This document shows, one piece after another, positions 1 through 7,103 of a stretch of 12,967 nucleotides of DNA (position 1 is the stretch's first letter; the number at the start of each line of letters is the position of its first letter). The notes under the pieces are model-generated. The model saw nothing but the letters and a program-made list of their open reading frames with translations, was not told the origin of the DNA and searched no databases. The position numbers were made by a program, and so were the translations under genes. Source of the stretch: Oscillospiraceae bacterium (GTDB lineage: Bacteria > Bacillota > Clostridia > Oscillospirales > Acutalibacteraceae); assembly GCA_022508705.1 (NCBI GenBank), contig JAFLUO010000050.1, forward strand, positions 1 through 12,967, read 5' to 3'.

Positions 1-1810
1 CAGCATAAGATACGTTGTAATCTTTAATAAATACAACTTTAATATATTTTGAAACTTGTTTATCCTTTTCAATAAACTTGGCTACCTCGTTAATAAGCTT
101 AATTATGCCTTTTGCACGGGCATACCCTGGGGCAGACTTTGCGCCGAATATAAATGTTGTAGGCTCAAAACCCGTAAGAGTACCCTCTTTAATCTCAAAA
201 TAGAGTTCAAGAATTGCAAGAATGTTTAAAAGCTGACGCTTATATTCATGTAATCTTTTAATTTGAATATCAAAAACTGTATTGGGATTAACCGATATTC
301 CGTCTTTAGCGTTTATATAATCAGCTAACTGATTTTTCTTTAGTTGCTTAATTTCGGCAAAACGCGAAATAACTGCTTTGTCATCCGCAAATCTTTCGAG
401 TTCACGGAGCATATCAAGATTTTTAATCCATTCGTCCGTTCCCAAAAGCTCAGTAATAAGCGATGAAAGCTCGGGGTTGCAAAGATACAGCCAACGTCTT
501 TGTGTGATGCCGTTTGTTTTATTTTGAAACTTTTCGGGGAAAATTTCATACCAAGACTTTAAAACACTGTCTTTTAAAATTTCAGTATGAATTTCAGCCA
601 CGCCGTTTACATATTTTGCGCAGGATACTGCCATGTATGCCATGTGGACAACCTTATCCTGAATAATATACATTTTTTCAGCATCTGATTTAGATACGCC
701 AAGTTTTGACAGTCTCTTTTTTAGCTTTTTGTCGATTTTTTTGATAATATTTACTACCTGTGGCACTGTATCACGAATAATTTTCAAATCCCACTTTTCG
801 AGGGCTTCCTGCATAACGGTGTGATTTGTATAATTAAATACACTTTGTGCAATTTCAAGAGCAGTATCAAAGTCAAGTTCCTCATTTTCGATCAAAAGCC
901 TTATAAGCTCAGGTATTGAAATTACGGGGTGAGTATCGTTGAGCTGAATTGTAACGAAATCGGCAAATTTTGTGAAATCAGTTCCGTGATATTTTTTATA
1001 GTTTCTTATAATATCCTGCAAAGAAGCGCTTGAGAAGAAATATTGCTGTTTAAGTCTCAGCTTTTTGCCTTCATTTGTATCGTCATTCGGATACAAAACT
1101 CTTGAAATATCCTCTGCTCTGTTCTTCATTGCAACGGATTTATCGTATTTTTGTTCGTTAAAGATTTCAAAATCAAAGGGCTCAAGGGACTCGCTTTGCC
1201 AAAGACGAAGAGTTCCCACATTATTTGTTCTGAAGCCTACTATTGGCATATCGTAAGGAACGGCACGGACGCTCATACCCTTAAAATCCACACGGACTGC
1301 ATCCGATTCTTGTCTTACAGACCAAGGGTCACCGTATCGGGTCCAATCGTCAACCTGTTCTACCTGGAATCCGTCTGATATTTCTTGCTTGAAAAGACCG
1401 TATTTATAGCGAATACCGTATCCCATAAGCGGTTTATTAAGCGTGGTGGCACTGTCAAGAAAACAAGCAGCAAGTCTTCCAAGACCGCCGTTACCTAAAG
1501 CCGCATCTTCAATTTCCTCTAAATCACCTAAATTTACGCCAAGCTCTTTTAATTCATCATTAACTTCATTTAATATTTCTTTTGAGGCAAGATTATTATA
1601 AATTGCTCTGCCGACAAGAAATTCAGCGGAAAAATAATAAGCGCATCTGTTTGCAATATGATTTTCTCGGCTTGCTTTCCAATCGTCTGCAATCAATGAC
1701 AAAAACGCATACGAAATTACGTCGTGCAGCTCAAAGGGTTTTAGTTCATTTAGCTCTTTTTGATATTTAGCTTTCGCAATTACTTTTGCATCTTCAATTA
1801 TTTTTGACAT
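1..1810 (-). CDS. glgP: Glycogen/maltodextrin phosphorylase, partial (C-terminus beyond window edge)
   Basis: Removes terminal glucose from alpha-1,4-glucans with phosphate, giving glucose-1-phosphate; a cytosolic PLP enzyme of family GT35. Reading leftwards from the ATG at 1810, I translate 603 uninterrupted residues starting MSKIIEDAKVIAKAKYQKEL. Family hallmarks are ALGNGGLGRLAACFLDS (about residues 104-120), GYGIRYKYGLFKQ, the NDTHP motif near residue 288, NGITQRRWL, and IKRLHEYKRQLLNIL followed by GAKSAPGYARAKGII. The reading ends at DYNVSYA, so roughly the last 190-200 residues of a family usually near 800, including the PLP-lysine motif, lie outside the window. The start sits 17 nt inside the 3' end of malQ and is preceded by GGGTGG at proper spacing, suggesting translational coupling. 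Glycogen versus maltodextrin preference cannot be told from this part. Confidence 0.95.
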   Translation of the reverse strand, partial: MSKIIEDAKVIAKAKYQKELNELKPFELHDVISYAFLSLIADDWKASRENHIANRCAYYFSAEFLVGRAIYNNLASKEILNEVNDELKELGVNLGDLEEIEDAALGNGGLGRLAACFLDSATTLNKPLMGYGIRYKYGLFKQEISDGFQVEQVDDWTRYGDPWSVRQESDAVRVDFKGMSVRAVPYDMPIVGFRTNNVGTLRLWQSESLEPFDFEIFNEQKYDKSVAMKNRAEDISRVLYPNDDTNEGKKLRLKQQYFFSSASLQDIIRNYKKYHGTDFTKFADFVTIQLNDTHPVISIPELIRLLIENEELDFDTALEIAQSVFNYTNHTVMQEALEKWDLKIIRDTVPQVVNIIKKIDKKLKKRLSKLGVSKSDAEKMYIIQDKVVHMAYMAVSCAKYVNGVAEIHTEILKDSVLKSWYEIFPEKFQNKTNGITQRRWLYLCNPELSSLITELLGTDEWIKNLDMLRELERFADDKAVISRFAEIKQLKKNQLADYINAKDGISVNPNTVFDIQIKRLHEYKRQLLNILAILELYFEIKEGTLTGFEPTTFIFGAKSAPGYARAKGIIKLINEVAKFIEKDKQVSKYIKVVFIKDYNVSYA

Positions 1811-3299
1811 TTTTACCACCCTTATATTTCGGCAAGCGTTTATAAAGATTTGTGTAATATCTTACTTTTTTTGCCAGCTCGTCCGAAAGATAGTTTGTTT
1901 CGGCTCTCCATTGCCAATTATCCACCTGTGTTGAAGGCATATTCATTCGCGCTTCACTTCCGAGACCTAATAAATCCTGCATTGTGACAATGGCTATATT
2001 TGAAGACGAACTCCAGCAAGCACGCATCATTCCCCAATTATAACCTTCACGCTTAGTAAGCCCTAAATAGTCCTTTGTTCTTTTTCGTACTTTTCTGTCC
2101 GCGTTTTTCATAAAGCCAATGATTGTATCATTGTCATGAGTGCCTGTGTAGCAAACGCTTTTAGGAGTAATGTTGTGAAGAAGATAATCACTGTCACCGT
2201 CAGTATCAAAAGCGAATTGCAAAACTTTCATTCCGGGGTATCCGCTCTGCCTTAACAGCTTTTTTACAGCAGGCGTTAAATAACCTAAATCTTCAGCTAT
2301 TATATTCATTTTACCGAGAGATTTTTCTATATTTTTAAAAAATACTATTCCAGGGCCCTTTTCCCATTTGCCTATTTTTGCCGTTTTTGATGTAGCAGGA
2401 ATACTGTAATAGGACTCAAAGCCTCTGAAATGGTCAATGCGGACAGTATCAACCATTTTCATAGTATGAGCAATGCGTTTTTTCCACCAATCATAATCGG
2501 TTCTTTGCATTTCATCCCAATCATAAAGCGGATTTCCCCAAAGCTGTCCGTCATCTGAAAAAGCATCCGGCGGACAACCTGCAACATTAGTAAAATTGCA
2601 GTTTTCATCAATTTGAAAAAGCGATGAATTTGCCCAAACGTCCGCAGAATCCCCTGCAACATAAATTGGAATGTCACCGATTATGTATATGCCGTTTGCA
2701 TTTGCATAAGATTTCAGTTCATTCCACTGCTTGAAAAATTCATACTGAACAAAATTCCAAAACAGTATTTCTTCTGAATGGTTATCAGCAAAAGCTTTTA
2801 AAGCGTTTTTCTCACGCTTTTTGTAAATATCTTCCCAATCGTACCACGGTTTTCCGTTATAAAAATATTTCAGAGCCATATAAAGCGAATAATCATTGAG
2901 CCAAAAAGCGTTTTCATCGCAAAATTTTTCAAAATCTATATTTTTTTCAAAGCGTGAAAAAGCTGTTTTTAAAACTGAAATACGGTTTTTTGAAAGCAAA
3001 GTAAAATCAACTTTTGTCGGTGTTTTGCCCCAATTTATATTTTCATATTCGCACTTGTCTAAAAGCCTGTCATTAAAGAGTTTGTCCAAATCAATAAAAT
3101 AAGGATTTCCTGCAAAGGTCGAAAATGACTGATACGGGCTGTCCCCAAAGCTTGTGGGGCACAAGGGCAGTATCTGCCAATAGTATTGCCCTGCGCTTTT
3201 TAAAAAATCAACAAACCTGAAAGCCTCATTACCAAAAGTGCCAATGCCAAAAGGATTCGGCAAAGATGAAATGTGCATAAGCACACCGCTTGTTCTCAT
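1794..3299 (-). CDS. malQ: 4-alpha-glucanotransferase (amylomaltase)
   Basis: Transfers alpha-1,4-glucan segments between malto-oligosaccharides, making longer chains for phosphorylase and releasing glucose; a cytosolic GH77 enzyme. The 501 residues match the usual length of the compact GH77 form. It opens with RTSGVLMHISSLPNPFGIG and continues with WQILPLCPTSFGDSPYQSFS (41-60), both family blocks. All three catalytic acids are visible: nucleophile Asp289 in VRIDHFRGFE, acid/base Glu336 in IIAEDLG, and transition-state Asp389 in YTGTHDND. A 17 nt overlap with the glgP start makes a malQ-glgP operon for glucan breakdown. The ATG at 3299 fits the N-terminal family block exactly, although the SD there is weak (GTGAT a few bases upstream). 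A consensus-like promoter lies about 36-64 nt upstream. Nothing in the protein looks damaged. Confidence 0.97.
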   Translation of the reverse strand: MRTSGVLMHISSLPNPFGIGTFGNEAFRFVDFLKSAGQYYWQILPLCPTSFGDSPYQSFSTFAGNPYFIDLDKLFNDRLLDKCEYENINWGKTPTKVDFTLLSKNRISVLKTAFSRFEKNIDFEKFCDENAFWLNDYSLYMALKYFYNGKPWYDWEDIYKKREKNALKAFADNHSEEILFWNFVQYEFFKQWNELKSYANANGIYIIGDIPIYVAGDSADVWANSSLFQIDENCNFTNVAGCPPDAFSDDGQLWGNPLYDWDEMQRTDYDWWKKRIAHTMKMVDTVRIDHFRGFESYYSIPATSKTAKIGKWEKGPGIVFFKNIEKSLGKMNIIAEDLGYLTPAVKKLLRQSGYPGMKVLQFAFDTDGDSDYLLHNITPKSVCYTGTHDNDTIIGFMKNADRKVRKRTKDYLGLTKREGYNWGMMRACWSSSSNIAIVTMQDLLGLGSEARMNMPSTQVDNWQWRAETNYLSDELAKKVRYYTNLYKRLPKYKGGKNVKNN

Positions 3300-3321
3300 A
3301 TTATCACTGCCTACTCAATTA

Positions 3322-3339
3322 AATACTATCGAATACTAT
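3322..3339. repeat. Tandem 8-bp direct repeat AATACTAT overlapping the malQ promoter
   Basis: AATACTAT occurs at 3322-3329 and again at 3332-3339, separated by CG, so the copies repeat every 10 bp on the same helix face. They overlap the -10 box and predicted start of malQ transcription, a place where a bound repressor would block initiation. They may also be chance in AT-rich DNA; the factor is unknown. Confidence 0.45.
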
Positions 3340-3363
3340 ATTATTTTTCGACAGAAAAGTCAA
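3335..3363 (-). promoter_or_regulatory. Putative sigma-A promoter of malQ-glgP
   Basis: On the minus strand, a -35 element TTGACT (3363-3358) is followed after exactly 17 nt by a -10 element TATAGT (3340-3335). Transcription would start near 3328, giving a leader of about 28 nt before the malQ ATG at 3299. An 8-bp direct repeat AATACTAT (3322-3329 and 3332-3339, 10-bp period) covers the -10 element and start site and could be an operator. Read from consensus match and position only. Confidence 0.7.
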
Positions 3364-3442
3364 TTACATATTATAATTTCACTTGTTGTGCTCATTTACA
3401 GCTTTACTTGCTTTTATATATATTTACCAAATAAATGTTGAA

Positions 3443-3464
3443 AAATTCCACGAATATGGTATTT
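3443..3464. promoter_or_regulatory. Imperfect palindrome upstream of the xpt promoter, candidate operator
   Basis: AAATTCCA (3443-3450) and TGGTATTT (3457-3464) form 8-bp inverted arms with one mismatch around a 6-nt spacer CGAATA. The element ends 8 nt upstream of the xpt -35 box. Its centre, ACGAATAT, resembles the CGAA-containing core of PurR boxes in Firmicutes, but the flanks do not match well and a second box is not clear. Suitable place for an activator or repressor of the purine operon; identity uncertain. Confidence 0.35.
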
Positions 3465-3472
3465 AAAAAATA

Positions 3473-3501
3473 TTGTTTTTTTTTGGATTTTGAATTATAA
3501 T
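3473..3501 (+). promoter_or_regulatory. Putative sigma-A promoter of the xpt-transporter operon
   Basis: TTGTTT (3473-3478) and a perfect TATAAT (3496-3501) are separated by 17 nt. Transcription would begin near 3508, about 25 nt before the xpt ATG at 3533, with the GAGG Shine-Dalgarno at 3521-3524. Such a short leader leaves no room for a riboswitch aptamer. Confidence 0.7.
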
Positions 3502-3532
3502 CAGTAATATACTGACGAACGAGGATGAAAAC

Positions 3533-4117
3533 ATGAAATTGTTAGAGGAAAGAATTCTTAAAGACGGTAAAATTTCTAAGGGAAACGTCCTTAAAGTTGA
3601 CAGTTTTTTAAATCATCAGCTCGACGTCTCGCTTCTTTCCGAAATCGGTGCTGAACTTAAAAATAAATACGGCGACTGCGGCATTACAAAAATACTTACT
3701 ATTGAAGCCTCCGGCATCGGTGTAGGTTGTATGGTGGCGCAGTTTTTTAATTGTCCCCTTATTTTCGCAAAAAAAACGAAGACCATTAACATTAAAGGCG
3801 ATGTCTACAAAAGCAGCGTTGAGTCATTTACACATCAGTGTGTATATGATATAATTGTTTCAAAGGATTTTCTCACCTCTGATGATACTGTTTTAATAGT
3901 TGACGATTTTCTTGCAAAAGGAAACGCACTTAACGGCCTTATTGACATTGTAAATCAATCCGGCGCACATTTGGCCGGTTGCGGAATTGCTATTGAAAAA
4001 GCTTTTCAAGGCGGCGGAGATAAGCTTCGAAGCAAAGGAATACGGGTAGAATCAATGGCAATTATTGAAGAAATGGACTGTGAAAACGGTTCGATTACTT
4101 TCGGAACAAGGAACTAA
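3533..4117 (+). CDS. xpt: Xanthine phosphoribosyltransferase
   Basis: Converts xanthine and PRPP to XMP and pyrophosphate in cytosolic purine salvage. The 194-residue length matches Xpt of Bacillus. Seen: N-terminal MKLLEERILKDGKISKGNVL, typical of Xpt; TIEASGIGVG (57-66) in the base/PRPP pocket; the PRPP-binding motif VLIVDDFLAKGNA (120-132) with paired acidic residues; and EKAFQGGGDKLRSKG (155-169). The ATG at 3533 has GAGG eight nt upstream and fits the family N-terminus. It is the first gene of a run with a nucleoside-type ABC importer 43 nt downstream, which suggests import and salvage are co-expressed. In many Firmicutes xpt is controlled by a guanine riboswitch and paired with pbuX; neither is seen here. 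Adenine phosphoribosyltransferase is the nearest alternative, but the Xpt-specific N-terminus argues against it. Confidence 0.93.
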   Translation: MKLLEERILKDGKISKGNVLKVDSFLNHQLDVSLLSEIGAELKNKYGDCGITKILTIEASGIGVGCMVAQFFNCPLIFAKKTKTINIKGDVYKSSVESFTHQCVYDIIVSKDFLTSDDTVLIVDDFLAKGNALNGLIDIVNQSGAHLAGCGIAIEKAFQGGGDKLRSKGIRVESMAIIEEMDCENGSITFGTRN

Positions 4118-4131
4118 CAGCTTATGCTGTT
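4116..4131 (+). other. Small hairpin at the xpt stop codon
   Basis: AACAGC (4116-4121) and GCTGTT (4126-4131) are a perfect 6-bp inverted repeat around a TTAT loop, beginning inside the xpt TAA stop. The bases after it are A-rich rather than T-rich, so it is not an intrinsic terminator. It could mark mRNA processing or stability between xpt and the highly expressed lipoprotein gene, or be chance. Confidence 0.3.
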
Positions 4132-4160
4132 AAAATAAAAACAAAGGAGAGAACACACTT

Positions 4161-5450
4161 ATGAAAAACCTCAAAAAAGTTCTTGCCGTGCTTATGGCGG
4201 TTGCACTTATCGTAACAGTATTTGCAGCTTGCGGCAAAAAAGAGGAAGGACCCAAACCTGCAGAAAAACACGGTATGAGTGCAGATATTCTTCCCCGTCA
4301 AGAAATTAAGACTGACGTAAAAGTTCCCGCAGAATTCAAAATCGGTCTTATTTGTCTTCACGACGAAAACTCAACCTACGACAAGAACTTCATTGATTCA
4401 CTCAAATCAGCAGCAAAAGGCATGGGTCTTACTGACGATCAGGTAATTATCGTTACTAACGTTGGTGAAGATACAAAGTGTTATGACACTGCGGTTGACC
4501 TTGCAAAGAACAAGGGATGTTCAGTAATTTTTGCAGACTCATTCGGTCATGAATCATTTATGAAGCAGGCAGCACAGGAATTCCCGAATGTTCAGTTCTG
4601 CCACGCAACAGGTACTACGGCACACACAGAAAATCTTTCCAACTTCCACAATGCTTTTGCATCAATTTATGAAGGCCGTTACCTTGCGGGTGTTGCAGCA
4701 GGTATGAAGCTTAACGAAATGATTAAAGACGGAAAGATTACCGCTGAAGAAGCTGTTATCGGTTATGTTGGCGCTTTCACATACGCTGAAGTTGTTTCCG
4801 GTATGACATCATTCTACCTTGGCGCCCGTTCAGTTTGTGAATCTGCTACAATGAAGGTTCGTTATACAGGTCAATGGTATGACCAAGCGTTAGAACAAGA
4901 GGCTGCAACAGCTCTTATTGAGCAGGATAAGTGCGTACTTATCAGCCAGCACGCTGACTCACTCGGCGCACCTACAGCTTGCGAGCTTAAGGGTGTTCCC
5001 AATGTTTCTTATAACGGCAGCACTTACGATGCCGGCGAAACAACTTTCATCGTTTCTTCTGCTATTAACTGGGCTCCTTACTTCCAGTACATTATTGAGC
5101 AGACAGTTAAGGGTGAAGCAATTGATACTGATTGGACAGGCTCAATCGCAACAGGTTCTGTTGTTCTTTCAGGTGTTAACCAGGACGTTATGGCTGAAGG
5201 CACTATTGATGCTATCAATACCGCTATTGAAGGCTTCAAAGCTGGTACACTTCATGTATTTGACACAAGCAAGTTTACAGTTGACGGAAAAGCATTAACT
5301 TCTTATAAAGCTGATGTTGATACCGATGCCGACTTCACTCCTGATACAGAAGTTATTTCCGACGGTTATTTCCATGAGTCTGAATACCGTTCAGCTCCTT
5401 ACTTTGACATTATCATTGACGGTGTTACAAACCTTAACACAAAGTATTGA
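4161..5450 (+). CDS. BMP-family nucleoside-binding lipoprotein of an ABC importer
   Basis: Extracellular substrate-binding subunit anchored to the membrane by lipid, counterpart of NupN/BmpA/PnrA, which bind purine nucleosides. The N-terminus MKNLKKVLAVLMAVALIVTV is a lipoprotein signal peptide, with lipobox VFAAC and lipidated Cys24 followed by charged GKKEE. The mature part follows the Bmp (PF02608) fold: FKIGLICLHDENSTYDKNF, then VIFADSFGHESFMKQAAQEF, then EGRYLAGVAAGM near residue 171 and VIGYVGAF. With 429 residues it is longer than the roughly 350 typical of the family, the extra part mostly a C-terminal tail rich in Asp. A strong AAAGGAG SD (4143-4149) precedes the ATG. Codons such as AAC, TTC and TAC are used more than in neighbours, consistent with high expression. 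Followed by ATPase and permeases; ligand (likely guanosine or other nucleoside) is inferred from family and xpt linkage. Confidence 0.92.
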   Translation: MKNLKKVLAVLMAVALIVTVFAACGKKEEGPKPAEKHGMSADILPRQEIKTDVKVPAEFKIGLICLHDENSTYDKNFIDSLKSAAKGMGLTDDQVIIVTNVGEDTKCYDTAVDLAKNKGCSVIFADSFGHESFMKQAAQEFPNVQFCHATGTTAHTENLSNFHNAFASIYEGRYLAGVAAGMKLNEMIKDGKITAEEAVIGYVGAFTYAEVVSGMTSFYLGARSVCESATMKVRYTGQWYDQALEQEAATALIEQDKCVLISQHADSLGAPTACELKGVPNVSYNGSTYDAGETTFIVSSAINWAPYFQYIIEQTVKGEAIDTDWTGSIATGSVVLSGVNQDVMAEGTIDAINTAIEGFKAGTLHVFDTSKFTVDGKALTSYKADVDTDADFTPDTEVISDGYFHESEYRSAPYFDIIIDGVTNLNTKY

Positions 5451-5455
5451 TGATA

Positions 5456-5472
5456 ACTTATTTACAATAAGT
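5456..5472 (+). other. Short AT-rich hairpin after the lipoprotein stop codon
   Basis: ACTTAT (5456-5461) and ATAAGT (5467-5472) form a perfect 6-bp stem with loop TTACA, starting six nt after the stop codon. It lies just upstream of the stronger GC-rich terminator-like hairpin. Alone it is too weak for termination; it may protect the 3' end of the lipoprotein message, or be chance in AT-rich DNA. Confidence 0.25.
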
Positions 5473-5490
5473 AAATTATAGTCCTTAAAA

Positions 5491-5531
5491 TGCAAGGGGG
5501 CATTTTGTATGTCCCCTTGTGATTGTTTTTT
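5491..5531 (+). terminator. Terminator-like hairpin (probable attenuator) between lipoprotein and ATPase genes
   Basis: CAAGGGGGCAT (5493-5503) pairs with ATGTCCCCTTG (5509-5519): 11 bp with one G-U pair, loop TTTGT, extendable by two G-U pairs at 5491-5492/5520-5521. A U-rich tract ending in six T (5526-5531) follows. It lies within the operon, so it should stop only part of the transcription, leaving more lipoprotein mRNA than ABC mRNA, a common pattern in importer operons. I see no convincing promoter between it and the ATPase gene. Confidence 0.75.
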
Positions 5532-5542
5532 AGATAAATCCA

Positions 5543-5551
5543 ACAAGGGGG
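5543..5551 (+). promoter_or_regulatory. Shine-Dalgarno of the ATPase gene, complementary to the upstream terminator arm
   Basis: ACAAGGGGG (5543-5551) is the only strong SD ahead of the ATPase reading frame and decides that the start is a TTG (5556, or 5562 in the same frame). The same nine bases can pair with TCCCCTTGT (5512-5520), the 3' arm of the upstream hairpin, across a 22-nt loop. The SD would then be hidden whenever the terminator hairpin is not formed. Confidence 0.55.
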
Positions 5552-5555
5552 AACT

Positions 5556-7103
5556 TTGATTTTGAACGCATTGGAATTAAAGAATGTAACAAAGCGATTT
5601 GGCGAAGTTGTCGCTAACAAAAACATCAATCTTACTGTTCAGTCCGGTGAAATCCTTGCAATTTTAGGTGAAAACGGCAGTGGTAAAACCACTCTCATGA
5701 ACATGATTGCAGGTATTTACTACCCTGACGAGGGCGAAATTTTTGTGAATGGAAAACCGGTTACAATTAGTTCTCCTAAAGACGCTTTTAACCTTAGAAT
5801 AGGTATGATTCACCAGCACTTTAAGCTTGTTGATCTTTTTACCGCTACTGAAAACATAGTGCTCGGAATCAACGATAAACACAAATTTAATCTTAAAGAT
5901 GCAGCAAAACGAGTTGCTGAAATTTCAGCTAAATACGGATTTGATATTGATCCTAAAAAGAAAATATATGAAATGTCGGTTTCCGAAAAGCAGACAGTTG
6001 AAATTGTTAAAGTGCTTTACCGAGGAGCAGACATACTGATTTTGGACGAACCCACTGCGGTTTTAACTCCTCAGGAAACAGAAAAGCTTTTCAAGGTTAT
6101 TAAAAAGATGAAAGAAGACGGAAAGTCTATCATCATAATAACACATAAAATGCACGAGGTATTATCTGTTTCCGACAGAGTTGCCATTCTTCGCCGCGGT
6201 GAATATATAGATACTGTTGTTACTGCTGAAACTAATGAGGCAGAACTTACTGAAATGATGGTCGGTAAGAAAATTTCGCTCAATATTAACAGAACCGAGC
6301 CAAAGGATTCAACCGACAGACTTATAGTAGAGAATTTAAATTTAACTAACGCAGACGGTGTTAAAGTTCTTGACGATATTTCTTTTACTGCTAAAAGCGG
6401 TGAAATTTTGGGTATTGCAGGTATTGCGGGAAGCGGTCAAAAAGAACTCCTTGAATCTATTGCAGGGCTTATTAACTCGTCAAAGGGTAATGTTACATAT
6501 ATTGACCCGTCAAACAATAAAAACATCGATCTTCGCAAGAAAACTCCTGTTCAAATCCGTGAACTCGGTGTTCGGCTTTCCTTCGTTCCCGAAGACCGTC
6601 TTGGTATGGGTCTTGTGGGCAACATGGATATTATCGACAACATGATGCTTCGAAGCTACAAAAACGGACACTCACTTTTCCTTGATAAAAAGCCGCCTAA
6701 AAAGCTTGCTAACAAAATTATTGAAGACCTTGAGGTTGTAACTCCAAGCGCCACAACACCCGTAAGGCGTCTTTCGGGCGGTAACGTTCAAAAGGTATTG
6801 GTCGGCAGAGAAATTTCCTCTGCACCCACTGTTTTAATGGCCGCCTACCCTGTTCGCGGACTTGACATTAACTCGTCATATACAATTTACAATTTGTTAA
6901 ACAAACAAAAAGAAAACGGTGTTGCTGTTATATTTGTCGGTGAAGATTTGGACGTTTTACTTGAGCTTTGCGACAGAATTCTTGTTATCAGTTCAGGTGC
7001 CGTTTCTGGAATAGTTGACGGCAGAACGGCTAAAAAAGAAGAAATCGGTCTATTGATGACGAAAGCGAAAGGAGCTAAAGAGAATGAAGAACAGAAAAAT
7101 TAA
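5556..7103 (+). CDS. Nucleoside ABC importer ATPase with two nucleotide-binding domains (NupO-like)
   Basis: Cytoplasmic ATPase driving nucleoside uptake through the two permeases downstream; the fused double-domain form of sugar/nucleoside (CUT2-like, BMP-linked) importers, about 515 residues as usual. Domain 1: Walker A GENGSGKT (38-45), HQHF in the Q-loop (86-89), signature MSVSEKQ (140-146), Walker B ILILDEP (160-166), H-loop His197. Domain 2: degenerate Walker A GIAGSGQK (289-296), PEDR block (345-348), clean signature LSGGN (406-410), and Walker B region lacking the catalytic acid pair (VLMAAYPVRGLD, 426-437). One degenerate site is normal in this family. No ATG lies before Walker A, so the start is TTG; 5556 is 4 nt and 5562 is 10 nt from the SD, and either could be used. 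The 3' end overlaps the first permease by 20 nt, implying coupled translation. Confidence 0.92.
   Translation: MILNALELKNVTKRFGEVVANKNINLTVQSGEILAILGENGSGKTTLMNMIAGIYYPDEGEIFVNGKPVTISSPKDAFNLRIGMIHQHFKLVDLFTATENIVLGINDKHKFNLKDAAKRVAEISAKYGFDIDPKKKIYEMSVSEKQTVEIVKVLYRGADILILDEPTAVLTPQETEKLFKVIKKMKEDGKSIIIITHKMHEVLSVSDRVAILRRGEYIDTVVTAETNEAELTEMMVGKKISLNINRTEPKDSTDRLIVENLNLTNADGVKVLDDISFTAKSGEILGIAGIAGSGQKELLESIAGLINSSKGNVTYIDPSNNKNIDLRKKTPVQIRELGVRLSFVPEDRLGMGLVGNMDIIDNMMLRSYKNGHSLFLDKKPPKKLANKIIEDLEVVTPSATTPVRRLSGGNVQKVLVGREISSAPTVLMAAYPVRGLDINSSYTIYNLLNKQKENGVAVIFVGEDLDVLLELCDRILVISSGAVSGIVDGRTAKKEEIGLLMTKAKGAKENEEQKN

Noticed and set aside
3300..3532. Possible purine riboswitch before xpt
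   Set aside because: No purine aptamer core, no paired loops and no terminator helix are visible, and the near-consensus promoter leaves only about 25 nt of leader.
4116..4131. Terminator between xpt and the lipoprotein gene
   Set aside because: The 6-bp hairpin is followed by A-rich sequence without a T-run, and a strong SD follows at once, so the genes are more likely co-transcribed.
5477..5482. TATAGT as a -10 box for a separate ATPase promoter
   Set aside because: The sequence 17 nt upstream (TAACTT) is a poor -35, and any transcript would still meet the hairpin at 5491-5531.
5697..5699. First ATG in the ATPase frame as start codon
   Set aside because: It lies after Walker A (GENGSGKT), so starting there would remove the ATP site; TTG codons next to a strong SD explain the full domain.
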